Shown: positions 60,757 to 64,000 of the stretch, one piece after another | How positions within the stretch are numbered: the stretch's first letter is position 1 | Layout: each line of letters begins with the position of its first letter | Assembly (NCBI GenBank): GCA_017631315.1 | Contig: JAGBTN010000017.1 | Location: forward strand, 62,001 to 126,000 | Length of the DNA: 64,000 nucleotides | Reading direction: 5' to 3' | DNA from: Bacteroidaceae bacterium | GTDB taxonomy: Bacteria > Bacteroidota > Bacteroidia > Bacteroidales > Bacteroidaceae | Made by a program: the position numbers and the translations under genes | Notes under the pieces: generated by a model | Told to the model about the DNA's origin: nothing | Seen by the model: only the letters and a program-made list of their open reading frames with translations | Database searches by the model: none

Positions 60757-61700
60757 TTGAAGGATATTTTATCGTTGATAATATCGTCGAGCGTAATGCC
60801 AAGCGAGTCGCAAAGAATTGCCTGACGTGCGTAGAGACCATTCTGCGCCTGCTGGAAATAGTACGCATATGGCGTGTCGTCAATAGAGTATTCTATCTCG
60901 TTTACCCTCGGCAGAGGGTGCAATATCTTCATGTTAGGCTTTGCCTTGGAGAGCATGGCACGGCTCAAAAGGTAACGATCCTTCACACGTTCGTATTCGT
61001 CAAGGTCGGTAAAACGTTCCCTTTGCACGCGTGTCATATATAATATGTCAGCACCGGCAATCGTGTCAGCATCAAAATCCTGATGCTCCACAAACTTGAT
61101 GCCATTTTGCCTGCAATACATCTTGTAGTGCTCAGGCATAGCCAACTCATCAGGAGCAATGAAGTGGAACGTCGGAGAGAAATGCCTCATCGCAGTCAGC
61201 AGACTATGAACCGTTCTGCCATACTTGAGGTCACCCACAAGATAGATATCCAAATTGTCCAGCGTTCCTTGCGTCTGGTAGATGGTGTAAAGGTCAAGCA
61301 TAGTCTGGCTGGGGTGCTGATTGGCTCCATCGCCTGCATTGACAATAGGAACAGGCGATACCTCGCTTGCATATTGGGCTGCACCTTCCAGATAATGGCG
61401 CATAACAATGATGTCAGCATAACTCGACACCATCATAATCGTGTCCTTAAGCGTTTCGCCCTTTGTGCCGCTCGTTACTTTAGGGTCAGCAAAGCCAATG
61501 ACCTTCGCACCAAGTCGGTTGGCTGCAGTCTCAAAACTGAGACGAGTGCGAGTGCTCGGCTCAAAGAATAATGTAGCGACGATGCGACCTTCAAGCAAAC
61601 GACGATTCCGATGTTTCTCGAACTCCTGTGCCATTCGGATGAGATATTCAATTCTCTCTCTCGAATGGTTGGCTATGGTTACAAGACTTCTGTTTTCCAT
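60753..61700 (-). CDS. pyrB: Aspartate carbamoyltransferase catalytic chain
   Basis: 315 residues from the ATG at 61700 (M-E-N-R-S-L-V-T-I). An ATG at 61718 lies on or before the expected transcript start given the box at 61721, and a longer frame reaches 61805. The carbamoyl-phosphate loop S49-T-R-T-R53, then H-P-S-Q-T-M-L-D-L and the aspartate-binding H-P-L-P-R-V-N-E-I are all present. It catalyses the committed step of pyrimidine synthesis. The leader is very short, so no pyrimidine attenuator of the E. coli kind can be present. Confidence 0.97.
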   Translation of the reverse strand: MENRSLVTIANHSRERIEYLIRMAQEFEKHRNRRLLEGRIVATLFFEPSTRTRLSFETAANRLGAKVIGFADPKVTSGTKGETLKDTIMMVSSYADIIVMRHYLEGAAQYASEVSPVPIVNAGDGANQHPSQTMLDLYTIYQTQGTLDNLDIYLVGDLKYGRTVHSLLTAMRHFSPTFHFIAPDELAMPEHYKMYCRQNGIKFVEHQDFDADTIAGADILYMTRVQRERFTDLDEYERVKDRYLLSRAMLSKAKPNMKILHPLPRVNEIEYSIDDTPYAYYFQQAQNGLYARQAILCDSLGITLDDIINDKISFK

Positions 61701-61720
61701 TGCATGATTATTTTCCATTG

Positions 61721-61728
61721 CAAAGATA
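61721..61728 (-). promoter_or_regulatory. -7 promoter box for pyrB-pyrI-glyA
   Basis: The minus strand reads TATCTTTG, 20 bp before the ATG at 61700. Confidence 0.75.
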
Positions 61729-61822
61729 TAAAGAAATGAAGAAATATAAGCCCCTAAGGCGGAATTATTCTTATATTTTCTATTTTCTGAACAACTAATT
61801 CCCAACTCTTAATTCTTTTTCG

Positions 61823-61830
61823 TACCTTTG
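61823..61830 (+). promoter_or_regulatory. -7 promoter box for the class A PBP gene
   Basis: TACCTTTG matches TAnnTTTG, 23 bp before the ATG at 61854. Confidence 0.75.
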
Positions 61831-61853
61831 TAGTCTTAAAATAGTAGTTCTGT

Positions 61854-64000
61854 ATGAGAAAGAAGTTTTTCGTGTTTCTATGGATAAGTTTTATCTCAGG
61901 TGCACTCGCCATTGGTGTTACGTTCTATTTTATCTTTACAGGTGCGATTGGTTATATGCCAAACATCCAACAGTTGCAGAACCCTGTTAATAAGTTCGCA
62001 ACACAGGTTTTTACATCCGATGGCAAGCAGATAGGAACATGGAGCTACAGTAGTGCGAATCGTGTGTTTGCGGATTACAATGAACTTCCTCAACCCCTGG
62101 TGCAGGCTCTTGTTGCAACGGAGGACATTCGCTTTTATAATCATAGTGGCATAGATTTCCAAGCCTTGCTGCGTGCCATCGTGAAGCGTGGAATACTGAG
62201 GCAGAAGAGTGCGGGTGGTGGTAGTACTATTACGCAACAGTTGGCCAAGCAGCTTTATTCTGCAAAGGCTGCCAATACGAAGGAACGTCTTTTGCAAAAA
62301 CCTATTGAGTGGGTTATTGCGCTTAAGTTGGAGCGTTTTTATACAAAGGAAGAAATCATTTGTATGTATTTTAATTACTTTGATTTCTTACACAATGCTG
62401 TAGGTATCAAGACTGCTTCGCAAACTTATTTCGGTAAGGAGCCGATGGCGTTGGATACTTGCCAGTGTGCTTTGCTTGTGGGTATGTGTAAGAATCCGAG
62501 TTTGTACAATCCTGTCCGTTATCCGGAGCGTTGCATTGAACGGCGTAACATTGTATTGTTACAGATGGCTAAAGCGGGATATATTACGGAAGAGCAGCGT
62601 GAAGAATTCAGAACACGTCCGTTGGGTTTGAACTTCCATCGTGTTAATCATAAGGAGGGTCATGCGACTTATCTGCGCGACCATTTGCGTCGGATTTTGA
62701 TGGCTAAGAAGCCTGTCCGCAGTGACTATGCATCTTGGCAGAATCAGCAGTATTACGAGGATTCGCTTTCTTGGGTGAATGATCCGGTTTATGGCTGGTG
62801 TAATAAGAATTTGAATCGTGATGGGCGTCCTTATAATATATATACGGATGGTCTCAAGGTTTACACGACTCTCGACAGCCGCATGCAGGAGTATGCGGAG
62901 CAAGCGGTTGCTAAACATGTGACGGGCGAGTTGCAGCCTCTCTTTGATAAGGAGCAGAAGAACAATAAGAATGCTCCTTATGCTTCGGCTATCTCTGCCA
63001 CCAGGGCAAGGGCTAATCTGGCTCGTGCGAAGCGTCAGAGTTCGCGTTATATTGAGATGAAGAAGGCTGGTTTTAGTGATGCCGAAATTGACGAGGCGTT
63101 CTTGAAGCCTGTAGAGATGACGGTTTATTCGCTTACGGGCGACAAGGATACGGTGATGACTCCTCTTGACAGTATCCGATACTACAAGTCGTTCCTCCGT
63201 ACTGGTTTTATGTGTATGGATGCCGAAACTGGGCATGTGAAGGCTTACGTGGGTGGTGTTAATTACAGTTATTTCCAGTATGATATGTGTACTCAGGGCA
63301 AGAATCAGGTTGGTTCTACCATTAAACCTTTCCTTTATTCGCTGGCTATGGAGAATGGTTGGTCGCCCTGTGATGAGGCTCCAAACGTTCAGCAGACTTA
63401 TGTTGTGGCTGGCAATCAGTTGTGGACGCCTCGCAATGGCAGCCGTTCCCGCTATGGTGAGCAGGTGACTTTGAAGTGGGGGTTGGCTACGAGTAACAAC
63501 TGGATTTCTGCTTATCTGCTTAATCAACTCAGTCCGGACTTGTTTGTCAGGCTTTTACATGACTTTGGGGCTAAGAATCAGGATATACATCCTTCGTTGG
63601 CTCTTTGCCTTGGTCCGTGCAATCTTTCTGTGGCCGAGATGGTGGGTGCTTATTCTGCTTTTCCGCAGAAGGGTGTCCGTCGTACGCCTCTCTATGTGAC
63701 TCGCATCGAGGATAGTGATGGTAATGTGCTGTCTCAGTTCCAGTCGAGTGTGAAGGAGGTTATCTCTGAGGAGGCTGCCTACAAGATGGTTGTTATGATG
63801 CGTGGTGTTATTGATGGCGGAACGGGCTCCCGTATGCGCAATCGTTACCATATTACTGCGCCTATGGGTGGTAAGACGGGTACGACCAACGACAATAGCG
63901 ACGGCTGGTTTATTGGTTATACGCCGCGTCTTTGCTTTGGTGCGTGGGTTGGTGGCGACGAGCATGATGTTCATTTTGCCAGCATGGCGTATGGACAGGG
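61854..64000 (+). CDS. mrcA: Class A penicillin-binding protein 1A (3' truncated)
   Basis: The frame is open from the ATG at 61854 to the end of the window, giving the first 715 residues. A TM anchor (about 7-30) is followed by a GT51 glycosyltransferase domain with E90 in A-T-E-D-I-R-F-Y-N-H and G-G-G-S-T-I-T-Q-Q-L-A-K-Q, then a transpeptidase with S488 in G-S-T-I-K-P, the S-x-N-type T-S-N-N-W and K-T-G in G-G-K-T-G-T-T-N. It polymerises and cross-links peptidoglycan in the periplasm. Divergent from pyrB. The C-terminal end lies outside the window. Confidence 0.93.
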   Translation, partial: MRKKFFVFLWISFISGALAIGVTFYFIFTGAIGYMPNIQQLQNPVNKFATQVFTSDGKQIGTWSYSSANRVFADYNELPQPLVQALVATEDIRFYNHSGIDFQALLRAIVKRGILRQKSAGGGSTITQQLAKQLYSAKAANTKERLLQKPIEWVIALKLERFYTKEEIICMYFNYFDFLHNAVGIKTASQTYFGKEPMALDTCQCALLVGMCKNPSLYNPVRYPERCIERRNIVLLQMAKAGYITEEQREEFRTRPLGLNFHRVNHKEGHATYLRDHLRRILMAKKPVRSDYASWQNQQYYEDSLSWVNDPVYGWCNKNLNRDGRPYNIYTDGLKVYTTLDSRMQEYAEQAVAKHVTGELQPLFDKEQKNNKNAPYASAISATRARANLARAKRQSSRYIEMKKAGFSDAEIDEAFLKPVEMTVYSLTGDKDTVMTPLDSIRYYKSFLRTGFMCMDAETGHVKAYVGGVNYSYFQYDMCTQGKNQVGSTIKPFLYSLAMENGWSPCDEAPNVQQTYVVAGNQLWTPRNGSRSRYGEQVTLKWGLATSNNWISAYLLNQLSPDLFVRLLHDFGAKNQDIHPSLALCLGPCNLSVAEMVGAYSAFPQKGVRRTPLYVTRIEDSDGNVLSQFQSSVKEVISEEAAYKMVVMMRGVIDGGTGSRMRNRYHITAPMGGKTGTTNDNSDGWFIGYTPRLCFGAWVGGDEHDVHFASMAYGQ

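Noticed and set aside
61701-61720. Pyrimidine attenuator or leader peptide before pyrB
   Set aside because: The promoter box is only 20 bp before the ATG, so there is no room for one.

Overview
The window looks like a chromosome segment of a Bacteroidales bacterium, most likely Prevotella or a close relative. About twenty genes have the Bacteroidetes -7 promoter box TAnnTTTG just upstream. The tmRNA tag ends YALAA, there is a GldH gliding lipoprotein, several secreted proteins share a short 'D-L-x-G-R ... G-I-Y-I-x-N-G-K-K-V' C-terminus, and glycoside hydrolases are plentiful. No insertion sequence, prophage, rRNA, tRNA or CRISPR array was seen.

Layout. 1-10,000: the end of a probable fasciclin-type surface lipoprotein, an APH-fold sugar kinase, a 962-residue MG2-type exported protein, a CotH-kinase secreted protein coupled to a TrmH-type rRNA methylase, and a DUF4954-like beta-helix protein. 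10,100-16,800: queD-queE (queuosine precursor), a PurF-like amidotransferase, RNase R, and a COG0523 metallochaperone with a large His-rich loop. 17,000-24,600: a 1057-residue secreted glycosidase-like protein, the holB-ricT-gldH operon, and a UDP-glucose dehydrogenase. 24,800-35,500, all minus strand: glmM, nagA, a 1512-residue potassium-channel/CotH fusion, an Xaa-Pro aminopeptidase, a gamma-carbonic anhydrase and a GH43 lipoprotein. 35,650-40,270: a GH43 divergent from a GH31 plus SusE/F-like pair. 40,480-54,230: an exopolysaccharide locus in two minus-strand operons (Wza-like, Wzz-like, EpsG/Wzy-like, glycosidase-like, four GT2; and Wzx, ATP-grasp, DUF616-like, GT2), with the tmRNA gene on the plus strand between them. 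54,900-64,000: a serine hydrolase with a second TrmH methylase, a calpain-like secreted protease, pyrB-pyrI-glyA, and the start of a class A penicillin-binding protein.

Two things stand out. First, at least ten intergenic arrays share an exact 22-bp period: an 8-bp core, often self-complementary (GGTTAACC, GGTGTACC, ATGGTCAT, CACTAGTG), and a 14-bp spacer that is T-rich, then GCC/GGC-like, then A-rich. Nine lie within about 180 bp 3' of a gene; in eight the spacer reads in that gene's direction. Core sequence changes between arrays while the period does not. Second, one open reading frame joins a complete six-TM voltage-gated K+ channel, a cytoplasmic zinc ribbon, a signal-peptide-like seventh hydrophobic segment, a discoidin-like domain, a CotH kinase domain, GLUG-like repeats and the secretion-tag-like C-terminus.

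All domain names come from reading the translations by eye; no database search was run.
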